Shown: positions 34,063 to 47,400 of the stretch, in pieces
Numbering within the stretch: position 1 is the first letter of the stretch
Layout: every line of letters begins with the position of its first letter
From: Isoetes taiwanensis
Taxonomy: Eukaryota > Streptophyta > Lycopodiopsida > Isoetales > Isoetaceae
Assembly: GCA_021234155.1 (NCBI GenBank)
Contig: JAJEKV010000093.1
Span: 2,215,712-2,279,711, forward strand
DNA length: 64,000 bases
Direction of reading: 5' to 3'
Position numbers and translations under genes: made by a program
The notes under the pieces: generated by a model
What the model saw: the letters and a program-made list of their open reading frames with translations, nothing else
Told to the model about the DNA's origin: nothing
Databases searched by the model: none

Positions 34063-37000
34063 ATGGACAAGAAGATTGTGAGCTGGAATGTTCGTGGGGT
34101 CCGCTCGTCACCCGCGAAAAGAACGAGAGTGGCGTTGGCCGTTCGCAGGTTGGATCCGGATATCTTGTGCCTTCAGGAACATAAGTGTCACAGGGGGACG
34201 CTCGGGCACTGTTGGATATGTTTGGGCTGCAATATGTTACTGCGGTTGCCACCTCTGGGGCCTCTAAGGGGGGGACTGTCATCGCATGGAAGATGCATGT
34301 GCAGGTGACGTTCACCATGGCTGACTGTTGGGGCCAGTGGGTCATCATCAAGTGGCGGGAGGGTTCGCACGAGTGGGGGATTGTGAATGTCTATGCCCAC
34401 AACAGCGCGCGGCAGAGAGGGGCGTTGTGGGCGTCGTTAAGGCATAAGGTCGCATCCTTGGGGGCGGATGTGGCTTGGCTGCTGTTGGGCGACTTCAACA
34501 TGGTCGAGTCCATTCATGACAGGTGTGGCCGAGGTGCAGAAGTTGTGCAAGGTTTTGAGTGGCAGCAATGGGTATTGTTGTTGGACTCCTTGCATCTGGC
34601 AGAGGAGGCGGGCGATGCCACATTTACGTGGTGTAATCAGTGGACGGGGGCCGGTAGGGCGTATGCTCGACATGACAGATGCTATGCTAATACCTTGGCA
34701 GCAGACCACGCGCCTCAGCTCAAGCGGACGAACATTTTGTCTACCGCAGTCTATGACCATTATCCTCAGCTAATCTCCCAGGGAGTGGCTGCAGCCAGGC
34801 CGAGCCGCACCGTGTTCAGGTTAAATACTGCCTACCTGAAGGATGCTGATTTCTCTTGGGGATGCCAGCAGATTTGGTTTCGTACCTTCCGGGATAATCG
34901 CGGGATGGCGGGAATGGTGCAGGCTTTAGCTGAGGTCAAGGCATTCGCTAAGTCGTGGGGAAGTCGGAGAGCACGGCATGAAAGGGAGGTGTTAGAGACG
35001 TTGTATCGCGAATTGGAGTCCCTTAGGTCTCGGCCGACTGATGGGGTGCGGGAGAATGAGATTTTGCGCCACATTGCGGCAGACAAATCCAGGAGGGCTG
35101 CTCAGGCAAGGGTGAAAGCAGGGGTCACCTGGCTGCGGGAAGGGGACACTAACTCTCAAATGTTCTTCAGGGCTGCGCGACAGAAGAAGTATGCGGCCTC
35201 AATGTCGTCACTAGTAGTGGCTGATGGTCGTATTCTGAATTCGCCGGTGGACATCAAACAGGCTACTTTTCAGCACTTCTCCCAGTTTTTTCAGGAAAAG
35301 AGATACCCTTACACAGACGTGATGGAGGAGATTGTGCTGAGTAAAGTGTCATGCAAGGTGCCGGCGGATAGGAGGCAGGTGTTGCAGCGCCCGCTCACGA
35401 AGCAGGAGCTTGAGGAGGCTTGCCGTGCCTTGGCTCCCCATAAGTGCCCTGGTCTGGACGGCATTCCAGTCGAGTTCTTCCAAGAATATTGGGATTGGGT
35501 GGGGGACTCGGTGTTGCAGACCTATCAAGATCTGCTGCAGGCAGAAGCGTTGGACTATAGGCTCAACACGGGCTGCATCTCGTTGATACTGAAGGTGAAG
35601 GAGCCAGTTGCCATTTCTGATTGGTGCCCCATCACGCTTCTATCAGCAGTATACAAAATCATTGCGAAGGCGCTGTCGCTTAGACTCCAGGTGGTCTTGA
35701 AGGAGTCTATTAGTCCCATGCAGTCTGGCTTCATTCCAGGCAGGCAGATTCTTAGCAATGTAGCAGCGGCATTCAAGGGCATTCACTGGGCGCGCAGAAC
35801 AGGCCAGCAGATTGTGTACTTGAAGATGGACTTCGGGAAGGCCTATGATAGTGTTCGGTGGACGTTTTTGAAAAGGATGATGTTAGCCTTTGGATGTGGG
35901 GAGAGCTTTGTAGCAGTGGTTATGAAGCTCTTAATATCCGCCAGAGCCACCCTCCTATGTCACGGCGAGTCATCTCCGATCTTTAGTGTGGGGTGTGGAG
36001 TTCGCCAGGGATGCCCGTTGGCGCCCTTCCTCTTTACCATCATAGCGGAGGCCCTCTCGCAGTTGTTGACTTCCGCAGTGGAGGCGGGTGTTGTGGAGGG
36101 GCTGAGGATGGCAGACAGGTCGCAACAGATTGGGAGTCAGTACGCTGATGATTCGTTCCTCTGTTAAACACGAAGGAGCTGTTGGATACATTCTCCCTTG
36201 CTTCTGGCTGCCTCATGAATTGGACGAAGTGCTCGGCATTGTGGCCGGCAGCTGACCCCATGCCTGCGGTCGTGTCCCAATTCCCTTGGCGAACGCAGCC
36301 GCAGGGCACGTGCTCTAGGCTTTTGGGTATCCCGTTCGGCATTGACATCTCAGCATCAGCGGTATGACATTCTGGTGGGACTGCGTCGGCACCTTAATTG
36401 GTGGAAGGGAGGGAAGCTGTCCATGGCAGGCAGGGTCACAGTGGCAAAATCCGTCCTATGTTCGACTCATATTTATATGGCCTCTATCATCCTGGCGCCA
36501 GAAAGCAAGGTGCGGGAAATATCCTCTATGGTTCATAACTTCGTATGGGGAGGCAATGAGGAAGGGGCGGGTTGTTAAGGTGGCCTGGTGGAAGTGCGTG
36601 CGCCCCAAGGCTGCGGGTGGACTCGGCTTCTTCGACCTCTCACTGCATGGCAAGGTCCTCTTGTCAAAGTTTGTCTTTGCCATTCTTGAGAATGCGCTCG
36701 ACTCCCCGGGCATGGTCTTGCTTCATCAGTCGCTGTCTCACTCGATAGTTTTCCACAAGTCGTCTGTGCCTGCGCGACTACCATGGGCGCTGTTTGTGGA
36801 TATCAGGCCGTATGCTCATGCCTCTTCGTTTCTAAAGGGGCTCTTGCGAGCCTGGGAGCAGGTCCGCCCGCTGTTTGCAATTGATGCCAGGTGCATTGGG
36901 TTGAGGCATCGCCTTGGTGGGTCCCGGGCGGACCACGACACCTTTAGTTCGGCAGCCTCCGTCGATCCCCGAAGTTAAACCACAGATGGGAGCAGTGTGG

Positions 37001-37801
37001 GGGTATTGACGCGATTGAAAGTGGTATATCGACCCAAGTGGCACCCTGGCGCTTTTCGCCAAGCAGATTCGGCCGGAATTTGGGGATTGTGCTATCCGGG
37101 CTGGTGGCTAATGCGCCGCCGCCCGAACCCCCCGCAGCATCGGGGCGGGTGTGGAAGTGTCACCCGAAAGTAGATCCCTCAAATTTTGTGAAATCCTGTT
37201 ATGGGCTGTTGGCAATTTAGGATGAGCTGCCTCCTTCGGACGGTTGGAGTCTTCAGGTGCCGGGAGATGATTGGGTCTACATCTGGAGATGGGTGTGGAA
37301 CCCAATCTCACCCCCCAAGATTCGGGTATTGCTGTGGCAGATCGTGCACCGCGCCCCTCGAGGGTGAACACTTGGGTCCACGGGATCAACCAGCGCATCG
37401 GCAAACATGTGTCCTATGTGTGGTGCCATGTGGGAGACCACCGAATATCTTGCATGTTTCTTTGCTCAGAGATTCAGCCGGCATGGCAATGGGTCCAGCG
37501 CCTCCTGCATTCCTCGCTCTCTAATCAAGGGGTTCTTTTGGGGGTGTACCCTAACAGGTGGTCCCAGCTTCAGAGTTTGGTTTTTCATTTGTGTAAAGCC
37601 TGGTTGTTGTGGCTCATTTGGAAGCGACGACGCATGAAGGTGTTCAGGAATGCGGAGATGCAGCCTGAGGCTTTGGTTCCTCAGTTGAGATACAAACTAT
37701 ATCTGTCTTATTTGGTGTCCCCTCGGAAAGAGCAATTCAAAGCAGCGGTCTGGGAAAGAACCCTCCACATTGTAGACAGTCTGGGCAGATTTGTGGCATG
37801 A
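34063..37801 (+). pseudogene. LINE ORF2, endonuclease-RT, broken
   Basis: Starts MDKKIVSWNVRGVRSSPAKR. The frame shifts near 34190, where 34185-36167 continues the endonuclease (LLLGDFNMV; VYDHYPQL) and RT (CPGLDGIPVEFFQEYW; GCGVRQGCPLAPFLF; SQYADDSF). A TAA at 36165 follows YADDSFLC. Later pieces at 36364-36978 and 37271-37801 hold the thumb and zf-RVT-like C-terminal part (VWCHVGDHR; WLLWLIWKRRRMKVF). No longer able to encode a working protein. Confidence 0.85.
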
Positions 37802-38434
37802 GTCATATATAGGCACATGTGTTTCGTGGGTACTCACTCTAGTGTGGGCAGGAGTACCCTAATATCGCTCATCTTGTATTTATTCTGGATTAATATTAGT
37901 TAATTAAATCTTTCAAAAAAAAAACCATTATTAACATAAACCATTGCATTTAACACATTTAAATTAAAATCCCCCTTAAACCCCCTTTGGTTTGGGTGCA
38001 TATTCACACGGGGGGGTTACGTAGGGCAGCGAGAGCCCCAAAAATATATTTACAATACATGTACAAAATTAACACCTTTAAGTACATTCTCTCAAATCTT
38101 ATAGTATTTTGCAAACCTTAATACACAGTACACAAAAACTTGTACATGCATACCCCACAAACGAGGATCGCTATGTACGGTCCAGATCTTGGAATAAAGG
38201 GCAAATATGCCCATCCGACAGCTCTCGTTGCCCGGAGTAACCCCCGTGTGAATATGCACCCAAAGGGGGTTTAAGGGGGATTTTAATTTAAATGTGTTAA
38301 ATGCAATGGTTTATGTTAATAATGTTAATGGTAGTTGTGTGTTGATTATTATATTAAAAAATAAATTGAAAGAGATAGTCTGTTTACAAAAGTATTATTG
38401 TACAATTGACATTATATTTTGGAGAGAATTCAGG

Positions 38435-41193
38435 CTATTCAGCAGGATCAGGTTCCCCAGCGCCAGTGCCATGGCTAGAAGAAGCACCCATAGGATCTCC
38501 TTGAAAGGTCTCGAACCCTGTGGCAATGAAATTGGGATCATCAAGAATGTCCAGATTGAATTCTGTATTCTTGATCACATCATAGTCAACATCGGGCTCA
38601 TCTTCAGGTATCACTGGACTTGATGGATCTACAGCTTCTTCAACAACAGCACCTTGTCTCTCTTTCACAGGAACTGCTAAGATGATAGGATTCAGGAGGC
38701 GGTCAAGCCTACGAAGAATGCCCTATAGGCACTGCCGCTTAATCGGGTCACTTTCGAACACAATACAAAATCTCTTATGGATCAATGCAGCTCGGCCAAA
38801 CGAACCACAAGAGAAGTAATCAAACACTCATGTTCTTGGCAGTACCATTTTTTGCACGAGATAAGAGCATGTGGCAGGCCCCAGCTAGTTTCCCATGATT
38901 AAGTCCCCTGGCAAGCCTTGCTACCAGACTGAATCTGTTTGTTGAGCGACCACGGGCCATAGCCTCGCTCTCCCCCGGTCGCCTCTTCTTCATTACGGTC
39001 TGAAACGGGTGGCTCTCTTGAGGATGGTGGCAAAAAAAGCGAATCTGAGGTCAATGTCATCGACAGGAGCACCAGCAGCGGCCTGAATTTTTGTGGCGTA
39101 CACTAGTGCATGTGGCTTCTGAATTCCTGTGGCAGACGGATTCTTGTATTCGTCTTCATATATGCCAATAAAAACTCTGGATCTGGAATCCAGGTTATCC
39201 AACACAGATGAAATCAAAACATTATGCTCTGGCCTTGCAAAGCATACTATCCAGAAAGAATCAGCTGTGGTGTTCTTTACGGTATAGATAAAAAGTTAGA
39301 TAGTGTGGTTGTGTCCACATTGAACTTATGCATCTAGTGTCGGGACTATCAAGGATACCGGGTGGGAGTGCAAACAACTTGCCCCCCTGGCCATACCGTT
39401 AGTTCAACCGCGAAACGGAAGTCTTAGATTATCATCTAAGACAAAGATTACGTGCGTATAAATCTTGCCAAGGCAGGTGACACGTTACCGAAAACTCCTT
39501 CCTTGTTCACTTCTTGTTCAATCCACTTACTATGCAAGGTGGCCATGGAAATCAAGTCGGCATTGTCGAAGCCCGCCACGGTAGTACTGAAATCATTGAA
39601 GGATGTGAACTTCTTCGGAAAATTATCCTTCACATATTCCAAAATCTCCTTCTTCAAGAACGATATAGATCGTAGTGTCTTTGCCCTTGTCTTGAAGAAT
39701 TGCTTACCCGTATAATCACTGGTGACCTTCACGTAAGTCTTCCCATCTAGCACTTCCTGGAACAAAACATGACAGTCTTCATAGTCGAGACCCCTCATGC
39801 ACCTCAGGTAGGTCTGACTGAAGTAGTCACACTCTTTTGCTTGATTCACGGTAATAGTTTGTCCCTTGTTATCTTTTAGCTTGCAAGATTTCCACAAGTT
39901 CCATAGGGACATGAATAGCTGAAAAATATCTTCAGGCATGAAGACCCACTGGTTGAAATCTTTTGGTGCCTTGTGATGCATGGTAACTTCAGCCAAAGCC
40001 AAATAGCGCTGGAAGCAACAAGAAGTTAGTCTTGAATGCAAATGATTATCAAATGGCACCGTTTGGTGAAGAAATGGCGCCGGGCGTTTCATTTGGTGAG
40101 ATGAGGAAATGTTCCTCACCAAATGGCGCCACGGCGCCATTTCTTCACCAAATGGTGCCACGACGCCATTTTGTAAATAGCCAACAATTAAAACACTATG
40201 TACCTTGTAGGGTTCTGAGCGTGATTGCCCGCGTCCCGATGGATCAGGCTTCCCGCAAAGAGCATATTGGTGCCGCAGGTGGGTTATTTTATCAATGAAG
40301 GGCTCCTTGAAGATAGTCTTGGCAGCGATATCATTGACTTCACAACCAAGCTGCAGGTATTCTTGCTCGTTGACCGTGCCAGATAAGACTCGGCAATTCC
40401 GATACTCATAAATCTTGGACATTTGTTCTTGGGACTTTGTTGTGCCGAGTCTTCTACATACAAGCTGAGCAGCCATAACTGAGTGATTGCCATTCACTAT
40501 ATAATAGTGCGCCTTGTTGAGGTCATCCTCGGTTTTCCAAGGGACTAGTTTCTTTGTGATGGGATTGAATGGAATCACATCAGCAGAAGTGAACACTGAA
40601 TGTGGGTCTCTTTGAAAGGATTCCCCTAACGTTTTGACGTGCTCCATATTCCTTGGCCTAGATGTCAGATTCGGTGGCCCTTGTTATAGGCTGAACACGT
40701 TTATCCGTTTTATGAATGTGATGCCCAGAGGAAAAAGATGCCGGTGGTCAAAGATTTTCTGTAACGTTGTCTCTGCCATCTTTTCCTCTTCTGACCTTTC
40801 CATCTTAAGATTTGCAGGCACCTCGAGCAAGTGCTGAGCTATTCTTAATGTAAGCTTGCGCTCTTGGGCTTCTCAGTAGTGACCCTTTTGGCCGGTGTGC
40901 CTACAGAATCCTTTGTATGTGATGGGCTTGCAGGAATGTCACCACCACTTCTGGCCTCCTGCGCGTCGTTCCTCTCCATCCGGCTTGGACTTGCATCAGG
41001 ACTAGGAGTCTGAGTCTGTCTCCTTTGTTTTTTAGGTGTCCTCTCCTTCTCAGAGGTCTCTAACATGTGCTTCTTCTTCTTCTTCTTTTTCCCTTCGATG
41101 TCCTCTGTCTTCTCTTCCCTTCCCTCCTTTTCCTGTCCTGCCTTTCCTTCCTTCTGCTCTTTCCCATCCTTCCTGTCCTTGTCTTTTTTTCTT
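38435..41193 (-). pseudogene. ParB-MTase gene copy 2, 3' half (decayed)
   Basis: Continuation of the gene whose 5' half is at 58151-58865. In order: Lys-rich linker (41193-40866); a ParB-like domain with VNGNHSVMAAQL and a VNEQEYLQLGCEVND stretch; donor at 40203; intron 40009-40203 with GGCGCC palindromes; then a linker exon to about 39448. The MTase follows: FWIVCFARPEHNVLISSVL at about 39250-39190 and motif I VFDYFSCGSFGRAAL near 38830. The acidic tail ends at TAG 38435-38437. The DPPY exon is not readable. Breaks: frameshift near 40866, TAA at 40684-40686, a frame change near 38840 and TAG after KRQCL. The similarity to copy 1 is in architecture and motif order; sequence identity looks low. 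Confidence 0.75.
40045..40175. repeat. GGCGCC palindrome cluster in an intron of copy 2
   Basis: Tandem AAATGGCGCCATTT-type dyads, intact and decayed (GGTGCC, GACGCC, GGCGCCGGGCG), separated by GGTGAAG/GGTGAGG spacers. They fill most of the 195-bp intron 40009-40203. Confidence 0.85.
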
Positions 41194-41209
41194 TTAGGGT
41201 CCATTCGTA

Positions 41210-41400
41210 CCCATCGTTAAGTTAGGTTTAGTTAGGGTTTTTAACTTCCATCATCTTCACACCAATAGTTAAGTTAGTATTACGTAGTTAAGGGCTGTTA
41301 ACTTTTTGCTAACTGAAATCACTAACTAAATGGTCTCTTCACACCCAAAATGATAGTTAACATATTATTAACTGAATTTTAACCGGAAGTGGAAAATAGC
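41210..41400. repeat. Subterminal repeats, left end of PIF-like element
   Basis: Multiple TTAAGTTA/TTAACT motifs, and TTCACACC near 41260 and 41338. Such arrays are usual transposase-binding zones in TIR elements; function here is inferred. Confidence 0.55.
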
Positions 41401-41538
41401 CTAAAACTTAAAGTGACCTCAACGAGGTCACAATAGTCGCAGTTAGCGATCGCGATGCGTGGACGGACGAATATAGAGCTGAGACGCTGTGGATGCAGCC
41501 GTGGATGGCGAGGGCGAGGGCATGGAAATGAAGATGCA

Positions 41539-42132
41539 TGTTAGTCCTGTGCCTCCTGGTACAGGACTATTCATGCATTCCACGGACCAAGTCAAGGCCA
41601 AGGATCCACAACCAGGCGTGGGTCAGTCGTCAAAGGCTCAGCAGAAGACCAAGCAGCAGACCACGCAGTCAAAACCTGCGTCCGTCAACAAGAGGCGGCG
41701 CTCAGACAAGTGAGCGCTCGTCACCGACCGCGTCAGCGTCAGCGTGATTCTAGGCACTTCAAGAGGCACCGCCAGCATTCCTGCAAATCAGGCCTCCTTC
41801 CAGGAGTCGGCACCGAGATCAGTCAGAGTGTCTATATTGGGCCAAAGGCCATTGTACTATATATATGAGTAGAGCTAGCACATGAGTTTTAGATGAGTTT
41901 TGAGTCTTGTCTCTTTTCAGTCTTCTCTCGATTGCGAGAGCTCATGTATGTTCATCATTGATATCAAGGAAGCTTATCATTTTCCTCTCATTGTTCTCTT
42001 CTGTTCTGTTTTCTTCTTCTTCTTCTCTTCTTGCAAATCCCGCGTGACATAGTCCCCCGGATTCTCCTGTTAGATCCACGGGTCCTCACAGAGGGCTGTC
42101 TTGCAGGAGTTCCCGAACCCAGACCCCAAACA
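41539..42132 (+). repeat. 5' LTR of Ty3/gypsy element
   Basis: 594-bp LTR starting TGTTAG and ending AAACA. It is preceded by target duplication ATGCA (41534-41538), repeated at 52635-52639. A TATATATA stretch near 41862 may be the TATA box. Confidence 0.9.
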
Positions 42133-42133
42133 C

Positions 42134-42150
42134 TGTCGCCGCTGCCGGGT
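42134..42150 (+). promoter_or_regulatory. Primer binding site, tRNA-Asp type
   Basis: TGTCGCCGCTGCCGGG, two bases after the LTR, matches the TGGCGCCGTTGCCGGG complementary to plant tRNA-Asp 3' ends with two mismatches. Confidence 0.6.
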
Positions 42151-42179
42151 CTGATTCGACTTTCCTCTCGTCTGTCGCC

Positions 42180-43620
42180 ATGTCTGCCCGAAACTTCACG
42201 CCAGAAGAACTTCTTTCCCAGACGGCGTCTCGCTTGGAGCGTCATCAGCGACGGGAAGTTGTTCGCGATATGTATGGATCTGCTTATGACATTGAGGGAG
42301 GCCACATTCGGTCTAGGGTTCAGTCGGCGCCACCCACCCCTCGTGTCATGTCTCGTCCAAATTCCCCGCCTCAAGCGTGCAAACATTGCTCACAGCCTCA
42401 GTCACCTCATCACTATCAGGAGCCCTATCAGGCTCAACCTTCTCAGCCTTACTTTCATACCCCCGAACATGCCTACATCCATCACTCTTCAGGCCATACG
42501 CCTCTGCCTTCACAACCATCATCTCCCCCGGGTGGGCAGGGATATCCACATGTCTCTTTTGCGCCTCCCCAGGAATTTCCCTTCCCTACATTTCCCACCG
42601 CTCTTCCTGTTTACAACCTTACCGACCTCAAAACCAATGCTCAGGCACCTTCAGTATCTCCTCCACAGTCACCCCTTCATCAGGGTCCTTCAGGCACCAT
42701 GCCACCACCAACTCCACCTCAATATAATCCCTATCCAGTTCCTGTCCAGCCAAGCACTTTCACCTCTACCTTTCAGACGCTTAAGCTGACCTATCCAACC
42801 TTTGGCAACACGAAAGGCAAACCTTTAGACCAAAGTGCTCAGGCCCACATGGAAGAATTTGAGGCTCTGGCTGTCCTAAATGGTCATGCACAACCTCAAC
42901 TGAAATTCCATATCTTTTCCACCACACCAAGGCGTGGCTCTCTCCTCATCAATGGCTCATGTCCAACAAAAGCCACTTGGAAACAAGATTGGTCGAGGAA
43001 ATGAGAACTTTTCTTTCTCACTATGGGACCACGGATGATGATCAACTTCATCTCAAGCAACTCAATGACCTTCAACAAGAGCCCACGGAGTCCGCCCGGG
43101 ATTTTGCAGATCGTCTTCACATTCTGCTCAGCAAACTCAAGGAGTACCCCACACAGAGCCAGATTTTGGTCTGGTTTCTCCAAGGACTTCCTCCAGCTAT
43201 CCGACTCATGACTGAATACCTACGAAGACTTTGGAGCAGGCTATCGACCTTGTCAATCTTTCGGTCAATGTTTCCTCCGTGGCGTGGCTCTTCCGGGAGC
43301 TCCCTTTCATTCCTCCCTTCATGGTTCCACAGACTGCTGTCCAACCTCAACACGCCAATCCCCGGTGCGCAGTCAGATCTGGTGCCATATCTGCAAATAT
43401 CAAGGCCACTTGGCGAATGAGTGCAACTCCACCAATGGCCCGCCTCATTGTAAAAGATGCAACATGTGCAATCATGCCACGGAAGAGTGCACTCGCACTC
43501 ATCCTACACCTTTCCGCAACAAACTGGTTTATCAAGTGCAAACAACACCTCAGCAACAATCGCAATATCAGCAGCCACCACTGCAGGCGCAACCCAATCA
43601 ACTCTATCAAGAAGCGAAGC
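42180..43620 (+). pseudogene. gypsy gag
   Basis: Starts at ATG 42180 with a Pro/Gln/His-rich N-terminal part. The capsid region spans a frame change near 42960 (THLKQLNDLQQ-like stretch QLHLKQLNDLQQ; ESARDFADRLHILLSKL). A zinc knuckle (CHICKYQGHLANECNS, with CKRCNMCNHATEEC after it) lies at about 43410-43500. Several frameshifts. Confidence 0.8.
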
Positions 43621-44459
43621 AACAACGTAGGGACCCAACACCACGCCCCCTTTTGATCCTTCTAAAGCTCGGTGTTATCGCGTCAAGAATGGGGTCATAC
43701 CACCACGGCGTGTCCTCAACTTCCACAAGTTCAGGTGCAGCTTCCTGGCACCAATCAGACCACATCGGTCCGCCTCACGGCTTACCAACTCTGGATTGCC
43801 AACGGCAAACAAGGCCCGCGTCCTGTTCTTCGGAAGCCACCTCGCGCGCCTCAGCAATCACGCTATCAACCAGCTCCTGCCAATCAACCTCAGATGGATC
43901 AACAAGCACAGGAAGAAATTTTTCAGGCTCTTAATCCTCCGATCCGGCCCGTCAAATTGGGTTGGTTTGGTTTCCGCGCCCGGACCAGCGTCCGCCCCCT
44001 TAACCATTATTCCTAATGGCACGCAGAACCTGCCTTTGCGATCGACACCATTCCTCATGAAGAGGAAAAAAGGTTCACTTTGCACCCGACTTGGAGAAAC
44101 TCATGCCGCATGTCATGCCTAAAGTTCGCCAAAGCATTCGAACCTCATGCAAAAAGTCTTTGAAGGCCATACGTTGGCTAATGTTCATGCCACCACTAGA
44201 GCTCAACAAAGACAAGAAGCACCGTCCACATCTCAACCTCCACGCTCTCAGACATATCCGAATATTGCTGCCGAGGTTGACCTACTCAAAGAAGTTGCTT
44301 CGCTTCATTACCACGCACTCCAAAGACTGTGGATCCGGTGATCCTTTTTTTCTCATGTGCCTCGGAACTCCAAGAGGAGCTGGCAAAAATCAAAATTCCT
44401 TTAAGTCGGCAACAATTTTGAAACTCGTCTCCGCTCTCAAGGACCAGTTACCACTCCTC

Positions 44460-47400
44460 GAATCGTTTTGGTTGGGGTACATTTGTTTATACCTCTACCC
44501 CCACGGTCCATGCCACGGTGGGCAATCAACAAGTCAACCATGTTCAAATTGGCGGAGGTAGCGCTAGTTAATCTCATCACGGATAAACTCGCAGAAACAA
44601 ATGGGCATCAAACAACTCTATCAGGCCCCCATATGACATCAAATTGGCTAATGGCCATATCCACGAGACCTCAAAGCGCCCGCCTCTTCTTCACATCAAC
44701 ATTGGTGATCTCGATTCCCCTTGGAATTTGGTGTTTGGAAATTTGGAGAAGATCCGGTGATTACGAAATGTTGGTCGGCCGATCTTTTCTTAGCCCGGGC
44801 CAAGAGTATCCATTCTTGGGCCCGCGGATCGGTTAGTCATCACGGATGGTCACCTCAATGCCACCATGGACTTGGAACCGGTAAGATCATTTCGGTTGAC
44901 CATGCGAGAACCCTCTCCAGAATCGATTCGAGGAAGCCCGGAATATCTATCAAGTACGGGCTCCACTGCGCGAAGTGCGCCTCGTCATCCTACCACGAAT
45001 ATTTCGATCCTTGGGGAGAAATGACTCTTGATCAGGACCAGGCTGTGGCAGCTTTGCTTGACCCTTACCTGGCTCCTTGCAATCGAATCCAATGTGTTGA
45101 TCACTTTTCAGATGCTGAACCTCCTGCAGCTCCTGTAGATGTACACGCTCTCATGAAGCAACCTGCGCTTGATGAAACTCAAAGAACCTCTCTTCTTCAC
45201 CCGCAGAAGTGCCACGATCTGTCATGTTACAACCTCCTGCTCATATTGTCCAAGACACGGAAGTTATCCCACATATTCAGACTCCTGAAGTTGAGATTGT
45301 GGACGTCGGCAATAATCAGCCGGTCCGCCTTGCTGCCAATCTTCCGACACCCTATCGTAACAGGGCCGTCACGCTCTTCAAAAAGTTCAAACACATTTTC
45401 GCCTGGAGTTACAGAGACCTTCGGGGGATCAACAAAACCTTGGGGGAACTCACCATTCCTACCAAGTCCGATGCACGTCCCGTATAGCAACGACAGTACC
45501 GGCTCAACCCCAATTACCGTGATCGCGTCAAGGCAGAGATTGACAAACTCCTTGCTGCAGGTTTGATCTATGAGGTCAAACATTCTGAATGGGTGAGCCC
45601 CATTGTCATTGCACTCAAACACAATGGAAAGATCCGTGTTTGCGTCGACTACCGGAAACTCAATCAGGCCACGGAGCGTGATCATTTTCCACTTCCCTTC
45701 ACAGACCAGGTTCTGGAAGAGGTCGCTGGACATGAGATGTACTCCTTCATGGATGGTTTTTCTGGCTACAATCAGATCTCAATCAAAGAATCTGATCAAC
45801 TCAAGACTACTTTCACCACCCCCGGTAAAATTTTTTGCCTACAAGGTGGTTCCTTTTGGATTATCAAACTCTCCATCAACGTTTCAACGCATCATGCTCT
45901 CAGTTTTTCATGATTTTATGAAGGAAAATCCCTTTTTGCAAATTTTTCAAGATGACTTCTCTGCCTACAGTTCCATGGCTGACCATTTGGATAAATTAGA
46001 ACTCGTCTTTCAGAAATGTGATGAGTCCGGCATTAGTCTCAATCCTGAGAAATGCACCTTTTGTGTCACCGTGTGTTACGTTAGGGACACGTTGTCGAAA
46101 GCAGCGGTATCACCACACGGATCCTGCCAAAATCAGTTGTGTGGTCAAAGCTCAAGCACCAGCCAATATCAAGGAGACACGCTCTTTCCTGGGTAAGGTA
46201 AATTATTACTCCACCTTCATTCCGGGACTTGCAGCCATTGCAGATCCCATTCATAAACTCACGGGTGATGAATCCACCTGGGCTTGGAATTCCCAGGCGG
46301 ATGCTGCTTTCCAACAGTTGAAGCTTTTACTTACTCAGGCCCCGGTTCTTGTTCCTCCTCAATGGGACAAGCCCTTTCACGTCCATGTAGATGTCTCGGC
46401 GTTCGCTATTGGAGCTGTTCTTTCTCAGGAATATGATGCGCACACTGACAAACCAATCCGATATGCCAGCAGAAAACTCAATTCGGCTGGCGCAACTACT
46501 ACCCGCCACGCAGGCGTGAAGCCTTGGGTTTAATTTTCTGTGTCCAACGCTTCCGTCACTATCTTTTAGGCAGTCAGATCAAATTCTTTGTTGACCACCA
46601 AGCACTCCTTTATTTGATCAACAAATCCACCCCCACGGGCGCATTGCTCGGCGGGTCCTTCTTACGCAGAATTTGCACCTTTTGAAATTGTTCACAAGGC
46701 AGGTAAATCTCATGTTGTCCGGATTATCTTTCGCATCCATCCGCGGATGATCCCTCCACGGGAGTCTCGGTCGCCTTTCACGGCGCTCAACTCTTTACGG
46801 TCGCGGCAACGCCACATTGGTTCCACAACTTTCGCCAGTATCTCCTCACGAGCCCTTCCACCGGAGGGCGCCACGCTCTCTCGATAGCGTCAATCCGGTC
46901 GACACCAATTTCTCGAGAGGTCCGTGACTACACCATGTTTGCGAGGCCATCTTTACAAAAAGAGGCAAGGATCGTCGCCGGACGCTGTGTTCTCCCTCAT
47001 GAGGTCCCAGATATTGTCCGAGAAGCCCATGAAGGGCTTGGTGGTGGTCATTTTCATGGTGACACCACGGCACGCAAAATCCTTCTTGCGGGTTATTTTT
47101 GGCCCACGCTCTTCAAAGACGCTCACGCCCACGCCTGCACGTGTGATGCTTGTCAGCGTGTGGGAAGGCCCACGGCCCGTGACGCTCTTCCATTGACGCC
47201 GGTCGCCACGCCACTTCCTTTCAGCAAATGGGTGATGGATTTTGTGGGACCCATCGATCCTCCTGCGCGGCACACCCGTGCCCGCTACATTCTGGTTCTC
47301 ACGGACTACGCTACCAAGTGGGCGGAAGCTTGCGCACTTCCAGACAACACTGCGGCAAGCACGGCCAAGGTCCTCTATCAGCAAATTATCACGCGTTTCG

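Larger units (their letters stand above)
31693..37925 (+). mobile_element. L1-type LINE, decayed
   Basis: Ends in an A-run at 37916-37924. It is flanked by a 15-bp target duplication (CATTATTAAYATAAA at 31678-31692 and 37926-37940) with one mismatch. It is much more GC-rich than its surroundings and than the other LINE, so it belongs to a different family. Carries ORF1 and ORF2, both frameshifted. Confidence 0.88.
31640..38372. mobile_element. Inverted-repeat MITE, copy A, split by a LINE
   Basis: Long terminal inverted repeat: the left arm 31640-31692 continues at 37941-38030 and matches the right arm 38245-38372 in reverse complement (ACCATTAACATTATTAA, then CATTTAACAC, CCCCCTTAAACCCCC, GGGTGCATATTCACACGGGG). 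Without the LINE it is about 0.5 kb. A second copy is at 55977-56372. No coding capacity. Superfamily not determined. Confidence 0.75.

Noticed and set aside
36950-37010. Stretch resembling part of a 5S rRNA gene (GTTAAACCACAGATGGGAGCAGTG)
   Set aside because: Lacks the conserved 5S internal control region and lies within the LINE ORF2 region; similarity is superficial.
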